DNA of 64,000 bases from contig NZ_CYTW01000007.1 of NCBI RefSeq assembly GCF_001458215.1, positions 1 through 64,000 of the forward strand, given 5' to 3'. The notes under the pieces are model-generated. The model had not been told where the DNA came from, made no database searches, and saw only the letters and a list, made by a program, of their open reading frames with translations. Both the position numbers and the translations under genes were made by a program. The stretch is from Shimia thalassica (lineage in GTDB: Bacteria; Pseudomonadota; Alphaproteobacteria; Rhodobacterales; Rhodobacteraceae). Position 1 is the first letter of the stretch. Each line of letters begins with the position of its first letter. This document shows, one piece after another, positions 1 to 8,170 of the stretch.

Positions 1-54
1 CTCGTCAGGCTCATAACCTGAAGGTCGTAGGTTCAAATCCTACCCCCGCAACCA
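1..54 (+). tRNA. Initiator tRNA-Met (CAU), 3' part, cut by window start
   Basis: The window opens inside the D-arm/anticodon region. A 5-bp anticodon stem (TCAGG/CCTGA) encloses loop CTCATAA with anticodon CAT. A T-arm follows at 27-43 (GTAGG, loop TTCAAAT, CCTAC), then the acceptor 3' strand 44-50, discriminator A51 and an encoded CCA at 52-54. The 3' half closely matches bacterial tRNA-fMet as I know it, and A50 would be the A of the typical C1:A72 mismatch. The 5' partner lies outside the window, so initiator identity is inferred. Confidence 0.9.
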
Positions 55-59
55 AATCA

Positions 60-178
60 AATACACTCGTCTCCTAGCCGCCCAAGGGCGGCTTGCCGCG
101 CTTCCAAGGGGGGAAGTGTTGAAGCGCGGTAAGCGCAACGAAGAAACAGGATGATCTCGGTAAACTAGAGAGGCGTTC
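60..178. other. Intergenic stretch with two inverted repeats downstream of the tRNA
   Basis: GCCGCC/GGCGGC arms at 77-82 and 87-92 form a short hairpin. CCGCGCTTC (96-104) and GAAGCGCGG (121-129) form a perfect 9-bp stem with a 16-nt loop. Neither has a clear T-tract, so they are weak terminator candidates. No gene is visible here. Confidence 0.4.
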
Positions 179-556
179 CTAAGTTGCCTGCCAAGCAATT
201 GTCGGCAGTGGCTGCTTGGTAGCCCAGAGCACGGAAGATGAAAGTGTTAGGGTTATCATCGCGGGAACGCCTTGTTTCCAGGTGTCAAAGATCAGGTGAC
301 ATCCGATTGCGCCAACCGATGTTGCCATCAGGGCCAGGGCGCCCAGCGGTCCCCAGAACGCATCCGAGAACCAGATGGAAACTGCCCCGAATAGTTCGAA
401 AATCCCGACAAGCCTCATGATGGTCCGATTCAACCTATAGCTTTCGAACATTTCAAGCTGGACCCGGAATATAGTGTCCTGCCACCCGAATATCTTGATT
501 GAACTGGCAAAAAGAAAGAAGGCCGATAAAACACCGGTAATAATTGAAAGAGTCAT
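179..556 (-). CDS. DoxX-like small integral membrane protein
   Basis: This 125-residue protein has about four hydrophobic helices and the spacing of the DoxX/DoxD-like superfamily: a first helix, an amphipathic stretch rich in F, E and R, then two or three helices and a short tail. Members are inner-membrane proteins of poorly defined role, some linked to redox or detoxification complexes. Its ATG overlaps the stop of the upstream AraC-type regulator by 4 nt (ATGA), so the two are translationally coupled and may act together. The family call rests on overall pattern rather than a catalytic motif. The substrate is unknown. Confidence 0.65.
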   Translation of the reverse strand: MTLSIITGVLSAFFLFASSIKIFGWQDTIFRVQLEMFESYRLNRTIMRLVGIFELFGAVSIWFSDAFWGPLGALALMATSVGAIGCHLIFDTWKQGVPAMITLTLSSSVLWATKQPLPTIAWQAT

Positions 557-1560
557 TTCGAAACTTCCTTTTGGCTGCGGAATTGGCTGGGTGAAAGGCC
601 GGTTTTCTTTTTGAACGCACGTGAGAAGGCGGTTGCGTCGGAATAGCCAAGCCCAAGTGCAATTTCATGAATGGTCGCTCCGGAATTGTGAAGTTTGAAC
701 TGGGCTATTTCCAATCTCAGATCGGTCAGAACATCGGAAATGGTTGTGCCATGATCGGCAAGGCGACGTCCAAGCGTCGACTTGGTGTAGCCGCAGATGT
801 CTGCCGCTGCATCGGCTTTCAGACCTTTGCCCCAGATATGAGGCTTGAGAATACTGCGGGTGGCTTCGACAAAATCCGGCGCCAAATGGGCCTCTAGAGG
901 CGTGGCCTCCGCGCGAGAGGCTTCTGGATCCCGGATACGGTGAATCGGATGCGACAACCACGCGGCTGGAAACTGAATTGAAAACCCTGTGCCGTCGTTC
1001 TTAAGCAATGTCGCGCCGTGGAAAGGCTTTGGAAGAAGCGCGGGGTCCGCCGTTTGCACCAGAACTCTTGTTGGTTCCCAATTCTGGTCCACAATTTTAC
1101 GCAGTAGCCCAACCCATAACCCCACCATGAACGCATCGCTGTGCGCGGGCGAAACTTTGGTAGAGAAATTCCGCCTTGCCCCAAACCGGGCGGTCGCATT
1201 TTCCACGACCAGACCTTGTGTGATTAGCGTGGTGTCGTTTGCAACGGCTTGAACGAAGCGGATCAATAGATCTGCAAGGTTTGATGCGTGGCTTAGCTGA
1301 TCGCCGAAAACGAGCATTTTTTGCAGGTCCACACTCGCCCCGATGGACGCACAAAGCGTTGGGTTGCCGGTCAACTCCGCGGCTTCCGAATAAATACGAT
1401 AGACCGTCTCGTTCTGGACATATGTATCCGCATCGGAAAGATCCGTGTCCTTCAATTCGTGCTGCGCGAGTAGCGAAGGAACATCCAGCCCAAGCGTGTT
1501 GAGGCGCTTTAGAACAGGCAGCAAGATTGTACCGCGAACCATAGGAATTGAAGTCGGCAT
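553..1560 (-). CDS. AraC-family transcriptional regulator with Arabinose_bd-type N-terminal domain
   Basis: The 335-residue protein begins at the MPTSIP methionine (1560); a further in-frame ATG at 1599 adds 13 residues that do not look like the family N-terminus. Residues about 15-200 resemble the ligand-binding domain of the OruR/ArgR-like AraC subfamily (PF12625 type). The last 100 residues carry two helix-turn-helix segments ending in the usual signature (GLGYSDATAFSRAFKKKTG). It is divergent from the amidohydrolase gene at 1801 and shares its intergenic region, which contains a long inverted repeat, so control of that locus is plausible but inferred. It is coupled by ATGA to the DoxX-like gene. 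Confidence 0.85.
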   Translation of the reverse strand: MPTSIPMVRGTILLPVLKRLNTLGLDVPSLLAQHELKDTDLSDADTYVQNETVYRIYSEAAELTGNPTLCASIGASVDLQKMLVFGDQLSHASNLADLLIRFVQAVANDTTLITQGLVVENATARFGARRNFSTKVSPAHSDAFMVGLWVGLLRKIVDQNWEPTRVLVQTADPALLPKPFHGATLLKNDGTGFSIQFPAAWLSHPIHRIRDPEASRAEATPLEAHLAPDFVEATRSILKPHIWGKGLKADAAADICGYTKSTLGRRLADHGTTISDVLTDLRLEIAQFKLHNSGATIHEIALGLGYSDATAFSRAFKKKTGLSPSQFRSQKEVSK

Positions 1561-1636
1561 ATCAGGGTTTCTCTGAGTGTAGACGTGACAATGGCCCATC
1601 TAAGATATGCGATTTAGCACGAAACGCACACAAAAG

Positions 1637-1683
1637 ATGACATTTCAATGCATAATTCGGCGATAGATGGCGCCAAATGTCAT
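1637..1683. promoter_or_regulatory. Inverted repeat in the divergent araC-amidohydrolase promoter region
   Basis: ATGACATTT at 1637-1645 is matched by its exact reverse complement AAATGTCAT at 1675-1683, separated by 29 nt. It lies 77-123 nt upstream of the AraC-type start (1560) and 118-164 nt upstream of the amidohydrolase start (1801), a position suited to an operator serving both directions. The binding protein is unknown; the AraC-type regulator is the obvious candidate. Confidence 0.4.
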
Positions 1684-1800
1684 GGTGAGAATTTGCAATT
1701 CGGGCACACTCTCTCTCGACGGGCATGATTCATTGGAAGGCAAAATGGGTAGGGCTTGCCCCCGCTTAAGGCTTCAATGGCGATAGGGAGAGAAAAGCTA

Positions 1801-3213
1801 ATGACACACATGAGACACAATGCGCTTGCCGCGCTTACTTTGGTTTTGGCCAGTGCAAGCCAGACAGTTGCCCAAGACGCGCCAGAACAAACATTGTTCA
1901 CCAATGTGCATGTCTTTGACGGCGTGAACGAAGCACGGGTCGAAAACGCAAGCGTTCTGGTCGAAGGCAATCTGATCAAACAGGTTTCGACCGAGGCAAT
2001 TGACGCTCCGAACGCCACCGTGATTAACGGCGGCGGACGCACGCTGATGCCTGGGCTCATAGAAAGCCATGTTCATTTGAATTTGCAGCACATGGTCGGC
2101 GGCTATGACACAATCGAGTCGCGTGATTGGCAGGAAATTGGGGCAATGGCGGCCTACGCCGCTCAAAGCCTCTTGATGGACGGCTTCACTACGGTGAGGG
2201 ATCCGGGCGCCACTCAAGACGGGATCAAACGTGCAATCGACCGTGGCGATGCAATTGGTCCCCGGATCTATGCCTCTACTGCAGTTATCAGCCAGACCTC
2301 CGGGCATGGGGATTTCCGGTTGCGCGGACAAACGCGCCTCGATGATCGTTATACCTTTAAGGCCGCCGAGTTGGGCATGACCCATATCGTAGATGGCTAT
2401 GACGCGACGCTTAGCGCCACACGCCAAAACCTTGCGAATGGGGCCGTGTTTAACAAGATGATGCTGAGCGGTGGTGTGTTTTCCTCCAAAGATCCGCTTC
2501 ACACAGTGCAGGGTACCGACGATGAAGTCCGCGCTGTTGTCGAAGCGTCAGCGGCTTGGGGAACCTATGCAACGGCTCATGTAAACAATCCGCGTGATAT
2601 TCAGCGCGGCCTCCGACTTGGACTGGGTGAAATCATGCATGGCCAGTTTCTCGACGAAGAAACCGCAGCAATGATGGAAGAGGCCGGAGTTTTCTACAAT
2701 CCGCAACTCTCGGTGTCTTCCCTAGAAGCGATTGAGCGCACGTTCGGGCCGGAGCCTTCTGTCAACAAATCAAAGTCTTTACAGGTCGCCGAGGGAATGG
2801 CACGCATTCCAGACATCCTTTTGAAGTTCCCGAACCTCTTGGACAAGACGACTTTCGGCGTCGATACAGTTACCGTGACACCTGCAAACGCGATGCGAAA
2901 TCGTGATCACGAAATCTGGTTCTGGGCCGACAAGTTTGGCAACCTGCAGACCCTAAAGTCCATGACATCTATCGGTGGAGATCTCGCGGCTCTGACCGGG
3001 CTGCTGAACCCGTATGCTGCGGGTCCTCTCGGGGTGATCCAAGAAGGGGCTTATGCGGATATCCTGTTAATTGACGGTAACCCGCTGGAGGACATCACGT
3101 TGATCGGTGGAAGCCAAGAATTATTCGACGCTCCAGATCGAAAACCGGGTGAGATTGAGGCAATGGTCCTCATCATGAAAGACGGCGTGATCTACAAGAA
3201 TACACTCAACTGA
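1801..3213 (+). CDS. Secreted metal-dependent amidohydrolase (prolidase/imidazolonepropionase-like)
   Basis: The start at 1801 has a GGGAGAG ribosome site and gives a signal peptide ending near VAQ-DA (about residue 25); the upstream ATG at 1756 does not. The 470-residue product has the amidohydrolase-superfamily layout (PF01979): a beta-sandwich strand set, the first metal motif HVH at 90-92, a lysine in a KMMLSGG stretch as candidate carboxylated bridging lysine, later metal histidines in ATAHVNN and MHGQF, and an aspartate in GVDTV. This pattern fits membrane or periplasmic dipeptidase-like members acting on Xaa-Pro or related amide bonds. It is a tandem paralogue of the next gene, and an OprB-like porin lies downstream. 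The substrate cannot be told from sequence. Confidence 0.8.
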   Translation: MTHMRHNALAALTLVLASASQTVAQDAPEQTLFTNVHVFDGVNEARVENASVLVEGNLIKQVSTEAIDAPNATVINGGGRTLMPGLIESHVHLNLQHMVGGYDTIESRDWQEIGAMAAYAAQSLLMDGFTTVRDPGATQDGIKRAIDRGDAIGPRIYASTAVISQTSGHGDFRLRGQTRLDDRYTFKAAELGMTHIVDGYDATLSATRQNLANGAVFNKMMLSGGVFSSKDPLHTVQGTDDEVRAVVEASAAWGTYATAHVNNPRDIQRGLRLGLGEIMHGQFLDEETAAMMEEAGVFYNPQLSVSSLEAIERTFGPEPSVNKSKSLQVAEGMARIPDILLKFPNLLDKTTFGVDTVTVTPANAMRNRDHEIWFWADKFGNLQTLKSMTSIGGDLAALTGLLNPYAAGPLGVIQEGAYADILLIDGNPLEDITLIGGSQELFDAPDRKPGEIEAMVLIMKDGVIYKNTLN

Positions 3214-3282
3214 GTGTCGCGCGGGGTGAACCTTACCTCGGCACCCTGCGTAAAAGATGTCTGATTTATGGGAGTGAGAGAC

Positions 3283-4673
3283 ATGCGATTTAAGAGAAGA
3301 ATGGCTGCTTTTGCGAGCCTGGCTGCATTTACCGCCACGGTATCTGTTGCGCAGGAGGCCGCGCCCCAAACTCTGTTCATCAACGTCCATGTTTTTGACG
3401 GGATAAGCGACACACGGATCGAAAATGCGAGCGTTCTGATCGAAGGCAACCTGATTAAAGAGGTGTCGGCCGCGTCCATCGAGGCGCCAGAGGCCACCAT
3501 GATCGACGGCGGCGGACGCACTCTGATGCCCGGTTTGATCGACAGCCATGTTCACCTGAACCTGACCGGATTGTTTTCGAGTTTTGGGGGCGCAGAATAC
3601 GCCAACTGGGATGGCATTGCGCGATGGCGGTCGCAAACGCGCGCGATTATCTGATGGATGGCTATACAACTGTCAGAGATGCTTGTGGCCAAGGCGATGC
3701 CATGAAAAAGCTGATCGACCAAGATATCCTCGTCGGTCCCCGCATTTACCCGAGCGGGGCTTGTATCGGCCCGCGGTCCGGCCACACGGATTGGCGCAGT
3801 CCCCGTGACCGTGCCGAAGGCGGCCCTGTCGCACAGGTTGAGGAACTTAACCTTGCGGTTGTTGCAGATGGCGTTGACGAGATCAGATCCGCCGCGCGCA
3901 GAAATCTGAGCTATGGCGCAACTCAGATTAAACTCACGGTCGGCGGTGGCGTTTCCTCAGAATTGGATCCGCTTTGGTCCGTGGGATACAGCGTGGCAGA
4001 AATCAAAGCAGCAGTGGATGTCGCAGCCTTTTATGATACCTATGCCTTCACGCACGCCTACACGGACGAGACCGTCCAAATGGCTTTGGATGCCGGCGTA
4101 AAGGTCATTGAACACGGCCAGATGGTTTCGGAGGAAACTGTGAAGCGTATGGCCGACGAAGGGATATTCTGGTCCCACAACACTGCTGGTTTTTCGCCAA
4201 TCCTTTTTATGCATCCCAACTTTGCTCCGGGCACGCCCTCGGGCACAAAACTGGCGGTTGCGCATGACCAAAGCAAAGATCTCATTGAACTGGTCAAAAA
4301 GTACAAACCCAAGGTCGTCCACAATGTGGATACCGTTCTGTCCTCAATCGGCGCCGCACGCGCGCATCGCGACTTTGAAAAGTACCAGTTCGCCGATTGG
4401 TTTGGAAATCACGCCATGCTGATGTCGGCCACATCGACGCCCGGCGAGTTGGCCCAGCTTACGGGACAACGCAATCCCTACCCGGAAAAGCTGGGTGTGA
4501 TCGAAGCAGGCGCCTATGCCGATATCCTGATCGTTGATGGCAATCCTCTGGAAGACGTTTCCGTCTTGGGCGCGCAGCCCAAGTGGTTTGACGCCGAGCC
4601 GCGCGAAGAAGGTCACAAGAGCATCCGCGTGATCATGAAAGACGGCAAGATCTACAAGAACACGCTGGATTGA
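3283..4673 (+). pseudogene. Second secreted amidohydrolase, frameshifted
   Basis: This is a tandem paralogue of the preceding gene, with the same signal peptide, strand order and C-terminal IYKNTLD tail. The start at 3283 follows GGAGTGAGAG. The reading frame is broken near 3620: the first frame carries the signal peptide and HVHLN motif and stops at 3654; the second resumes from about 3624 and carries IKLTVGGG, HAYTDE, EHGQM and NVDTV. Aligned to the paralogue (GAMAAYA versus MAVANAR), one base is missing around GCGCG at 3619-3623. Restoring it gives about 463 codons. It could be a sequencing error, a recent null mutation or, less likely, recoding, since no classic slippery heptamer is seen. 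Codon use after the break remains normal, which argues for recent loss or an error. Confidence 0.75.
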
Positions 4674-4733
4674 TCCCGATTGCGGGCGGGGACAGGCCCC
4701 CCTGCCGATCATCACAGATGTAGAGTTAACAAA

Positions 4734-5004
4734 TTGAACACGTCCCTATATGCCCTGCTGGCCGAATTGATGACCCTCGCCACACCAGCTTTTGCGCGGC
4801 AACCCAGTGATGAGGATATATCGACTTGCATCGAGAAACTTGTCGAAATGCCCCCCGTTCGATGCTGAGGCGGCTGTCCGTGTTCTTGAAAAGGAACACG
4901 GCTGGAACGCGGACGACATCCTTGGCGTGATGGACAGAAATCTGATGCGGTGGGGAGCTGAAATAAACCAATGTGGTTTTGGCAAAGCGAAAGAAATGCT
5001 GTGA
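4734..5004 (+). pseudogene. Small secreted protein, frameshifted at a poly-C run
   Basis: A signal peptide (NTSLYALLAEL...AFA-RQ) can be read from a TTG at 4734 with GAG upstream. After about 40 residues the frame runs into a stop at 4866-4868, while an adjacent frame continues from the C6 run at 4851-4856 to a stop at 5004. Removing one C gives a coherent 89-residue protein with one cysteine before the break and one near the end. The stop at 5004 overlaps the GTG start of the porin gene (GTGA), suggesting translational coupling and supporting a real gene. Family not recognised. The indel may be a homopolymer sequencing error or true variation. Confidence 0.5.
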
Positions 5005-6251
5005 AGAAGGTAGCGAAACACATCATAACGTATAGTTTTGCAATTCTGATGGCGGGGACCGCCACGGCCGAAAGTTCCGGCCCCTTGGGGCATCTGGAAA
5101 GCAGCGCCCAACAGGGGATTGGCGGTCCGGCATCTGTCGGAGCCCAACAAGAGAACGATCGCCAGCGGTTCGACAATTCGTCCCGTTGGTCATCTTTGGA
5201 TCGGTCCATGGACGGGATTGAAGACCGCAAGGCCGCCTTAGCCGCGCGCACAGGGCTTTCTCTCAGTTTCGACTATACGGCGCTGTACCAGCACAGTTCT
5301 GAAAGCAGCACAGGTCGGGACGATGCCGCCTCTGGCCAATTGCGGATGCTGGGCTCTTGGGAGATTTTGAACCGTGGAGGGAACAACCCCGGCAAATTTG
5401 TTTTTGCGCTCGAACATCGCCACAAACTGGGCACCGATATTTCCCCTGCCGAACTGGCAGGCAACATTCCCTATAACGGCGCGACAGCTGTGACGTTCGG
5501 CGCGCCGGGTTCAATCCTGTCGGTGGCGTATTGGCAGCAGACACTTGGCAACGGACGCGGAGGCTTTGTGGCAGGGCGCATCGATCCGGGCGATTACACC
5601 GATATTCTGGGGCACGTGAACCCGCGCACTACGTTTTCGAATTTTGCAGTGTTGTTCAGCCCTGTGACGCCCATTCCAGACCCGGGTTTCGGGATTGGCG
5701 GTGGCGGGTTTCTGACCGATCAGGTCTATGCGCTTGGGGTTGTTTCGGACGCCAACGGGTCTCTGAGTGATGTGGAATGGTTCCCGGGTGGTGCAGAGCT
5801 TTACGCCTATGCCGAGCTGGGCTGGACGCCGTCCCCGTCAAAACGCTATCTGACCAACGTCCATGTCGGCGCTTTTCATACAGACGCAAAATCGGATGCA
5901 GGGGTGGCATCGAACAAGGGTATCCTGCTGTCTGCGAACCACACAATTGACGAAAACATGATGCTGTTTGGGCGACTGGGGTGGGCAGAAGGCGGAGGCC
6001 TTTTGGCAGAAAAGTCTGCGAATGCCGGCTTTATGTGGCGCCCCGGGCTTTATGACGACCTCTTCGGTTTTGGCGTTACAGTGTCAGAGCCACCCGGTGG
6101 CGGGGCCACTCAAACGACCGCAGAGGCGTTCTATCGAATGGACCTTGCGGACAACCTCGCATTGACAGGAGACCTTCAGTACCTGAACAATCCCAGTAAC
6201 GGTCTGGATGATGCATGGGTGTTCGGACTGCGATTGAGATGGAACATCTAG
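5001..6251 (+). CDS. OprB-like outer-membrane porin
   Basis: The GTG start at 5001 overlaps the previous stop (GTGA) and yields a signal peptide cleaved near ATA-ES (about residue 23). The 416-residue protein shows alternating polar/hydrophobic beta strands, a GQLRMLGSWE segment and a YWQQTLGNGRGGFVAGRIDP region typical of the carbohydrate-selective porin OprB family. The family is known for sugar uptake, but distant members have other substrates. It follows the two secreted amidohydrolases, so it may admit their substrate or release product; that link is inferred. About 80 nt separate it from the envelope cluster downstream, and no clear terminator is visible between them. Confidence 0.75.
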   Translation: MKKVAKHIITYSFAILMAGTATAESSGPLGHLESSAQQGIGGPASVGAQQENDRQRFDNSSRWSSLDRSMDGIEDRKAALAARTGLSLSFDYTALYQHSSESSTGRDDAASGQLRMLGSWEILNRGGNNPGKFVFALEHRHKLGTDISPAELAGNIPYNGATAVTFGAPGSILSVAYWQQTLGNGRGGFVAGRIDPGDYTDILGHVNPRTTFSNFAVLFSPVTPIPDPGFGIGGGGFLTDQVYALGVVSDANGSLSDVEWFPGGAELYAYAELGWTPSPSKRYLTNVHVGAFHTDAKSDAGVASNKGILLSANHTIDENMMLFGRLGWAEGGGLLAEKSANAGFMWRPGLYDDLFGFGVTVSEPPGGGATQTTAEAFYRMDLADNLALTGDLQYLNNPSNGLDDAWVFGLRLRWNI

Positions 6252-6329
6252 TCTCAAAGCAAAACACAGTGTTGTTTAACGATTTGCCGACGGTTTCTGA
6301 AAAATTGAATATCTTAGGGGAGGAAACAA

Positions 6330-6713
6330 ATGAAGTTCCTGAAAGCTACAGTGATTGTTGTTGTCGCTTGTTTTGCGCTTGTCGCGGCTGACGCGGCGTC
6401 TGCGAAAGACAACAAGCCCAACAAGGGCGGTAAGAAAAAAGATGGCGTAAGCCTTCAGATCGAAGACAAGCCGGGCAAAAAGGCAAAGGGAGCTAAAGCC
6501 ATCCCCCCCGGCCAAATCAAAAGATATACGCGAGGGGCAAAGCTGCCCTCGGATTTGAACTACAAAGACATCGGCGATCTGTCCAAATGGAAGCTGGGCG
6601 AACCCGGCAAGGGCAACCGGTATATTCGGGTTGATGATGAAATCCTCGAAGTCACAGATGACCTGTCCACGGTCGTGGATGCCGTAGGCATCGTTGGAGA
6701 CTTGCTTAAATAG
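6330..6713 (+). CDS. Small periplasmic RcnB-like protein
   Basis: The start follows a strong GGGGAGG site. The 127-residue product has a signal peptide (to about ASA-KD, residue 25), a Lys/Gly-rich linker, then PPGQIKRYTRGAKLP and a GNRYIRVDDEILEV segment before a hydrophobic C-terminal stretch (VVDAVGIVGDLL). This order resembles the RcnB family (PF11776), named for an E. coli protein of nickel/cobalt homeostasis; most relatives are uncharacterised and no metal ligands stand out here. It is first in a run of closely spaced envelope genes. TTGCCG and AATATC boxes upstream, 18 nt apart, could be a promoter. Confidence 0.55.
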   Translation: MKFLKATVIVVVACFALVAADAASAKDNKPNKGGKKKDGVSLQIEDKPGKKAKGAKAIPPGQIKRYTRGAKLPSDLNYKDIGDLSKWKLGEPGKGNRYIRVDDEILEVTDDLSTVVDAVGIVGDLLK

Positions 6714-6829
6714 CAGTTCAAGCCAGATATCGAACACCTCTGGGCAAAAACTACCTCGGTTGTCCGGAGGGTGGCCGAGGTGACCGCCCCAGCGGAACCT
6801 CGGCCCAACGTCTACTACGGGATAAAACC

Positions 6830-7654
6830 ATGCTGAAATCATTTCATTTTGCACCGTTAGTTTGTTTGTGGGTCGGTATGGCTGCTGCTCAAGTCGGGCC
6901 AAACATCGATGAGTTGGCCAAAGAGCTGTCCAATCCCGGCGCAGCCAATGCGACGCTGAATTTCAAGTTCGAGTATCGCACGTTTGACGGGGCGCTGCCC
7001 GGCGCAGATGACCAAGATAGTTTTACCGCCACTTTCCAGCCCGTGTTCCCGTTCGTTCTTGAAAACGGCAACAACCTGATTTTCCGGCCCGCGCTTCCCT
7101 ATGTGGCTGGGCAGCCTTCGTTCAATTCGGGCACGAACAGTTTTGACACGACCAGCCAATTCGGAGACGTGCCTTATGATCTGCTTTATTCTTGGGGCAG
7201 CAACGGGTGGACCTTTGGTGCGGGTGTTGTCGGATCGGTTCCCACCAACAGTTCTATTTCTTCTGAAAACTGGCTTTTGGGGCCTTCGTTTCTGGCGGTC
7301 AGACCGACTGATTGGGGCATCTGGGGGCTTTTCCCGTTTCACAATGAAAAGATTGGCGGAAGCGGACAGGATGTTTCGGTTACATCCTTACAGTACTTTC
7401 TTTTTGCGAGCCTGAAGGATGGCTGGCAGGTCGGTATGGGGCCGACCATTACTTATGACTGGAACGCGGCATCAGGGCAGGAGTGGACCGTGCCTGTTGG
7501 TCTGACCGTGGCCAAAACGACGGCGATCGGCAATCAGCTGGTCAAGATAAACGCGGGTATCGAGTACAACGTCGTGAGACCGGATGCTTTTGCATCCGAT
7601 TGGAAGTTTACGTTCACATTTAGTCCGGTTGTAAAAAATCCGTTCCAAAAGTGA
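6830..7654 (+). CDS. Putative outer-membrane beta-barrel protein
   Basis: This 274-residue protein has a signal peptide ending near AAA-QV (about residue 21) and alternating strands throughout, finishing with a terminal strand pattern (WKFTFTFSPVV). It resembles the small barrel proteins often annotated as transporter or MetA-pathway phenol-degradation family, for which no firm function is known. An early Asn/Pro-rich segment (LSNPGAANATLNFKFEY) is typical of this group. It sits 22 nt before the coiled-coil gene in the envelope cluster and could provide its outer-membrane component. Confidence 0.6.
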   Translation: MLKSFHFAPLVCLWVGMAAAQVGPNIDELAKELSNPGAANATLNFKFEYRTFDGALPGADDQDSFTATFQPVFPFVLENGNNLIFRPALPYVAGQPSFNSGTNSFDTTSQFGDVPYDLLYSWGSNGWTFGAGVVGSVPTNSSISSENWLLGPSFLAVRPTDWGIWGLFPFHNEKIGGSGQDVSVTSLQYFLFASLKDGWQVGMGPTITYDWNAASGQEWTVPVGLTVAKTTAIGNQLVKINAGIEYNVVRPDAFASDWKFTFTFSPVVKNPFQK

Positions 7655-7676
7655 AGCGATTGGGGGAGGAGATAAT

Positions 7677-8162
7677 ATGAACAAAATTGTCATTGGGATA
7701 CTCGGTGTTGGTATCCTTGTCGTTGGGGCCATTGTTTTGATGCCCGAAAAAGAACCTACAGTTCAGGACAAGTTAAAAGAAGCCAAAGAAAGCCTCTCCG
7801 AGGCGGCAGAGTTGGCAAAAGAAGCCGCGGAAGAACAGGCAGAAGAAATTGGTGCCGAGCTGGAAGAAACGCTCGCAAATGCCAAACAGTCAACTTTGGA
7901 CGTTGTTGCGGACCTTCAGGACTCCGCAACAGAGACCGCGTTGAACCTTGCCAAACTTCAGGACGACATAAAAACCGAGTTTGACGAAGGTGGCGCGCTG
8001 AACATTGAAGGATATGACCCTTCACAGGCCGCCGCCGCGTTAGAAGATATTGGTTTGAACAAAGACGCGGCCACATCCCTTTCCGAGTGGTTGACCGAAC
8101 TCTATGAAACTCCGGAAAAAGCAGACGAAGCCATTTCTGACTTCCTCGACAAGTTGAAGTGA
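7677..8162 (+). CDS. Membrane-anchored coiled-coil protein, function unknown
   Basis: The ATG follows GGGGGAGGAG. The 161-residue product starts with one transmembrane helix (residues 4-22), then a very acidic Ala/Glu/Lys heptad-rich region (about 27-100) predicted to be coiled coil, and a compact helical C-terminal part. No family recognised. The single anchor plus long helix would place it in the periplasm facing the cell wall. Its stop overlaps a possible GTG start of the MscS gene, so the two are probably co-translated. Confidence 0.7.
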   Translation: MNKIVIGILGVGILVVGAIVLMPEKEPTVQDKLKEAKESLSEAAELAKEAAEEQAEEIGAELEETLANAKQSTLDVVADLQDSATETALNLAKLQDDIKTEFDEGGALNIEGYDPSQAAAALEDIGLNKDAATSLSEWLTELYETPEKADEAISDFLDKLK

Positions 8163-8170
8163 GGGCCGCT

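Noticed and set aside
1..178. Possible integration site at the tRNA-fMet 3' end
   Set aside because: tRNA 3' ends are common attachment sites, but no integrase, direct repeat of the tRNA end or foreign-looking genes follow within the window.
4344..5251. Several minus-strand open frames around 4.3-5.3 kb
   Set aside because: They overlap plus-strand coding sequences with signal peptides and metal motifs and show no domain patterns of their own.
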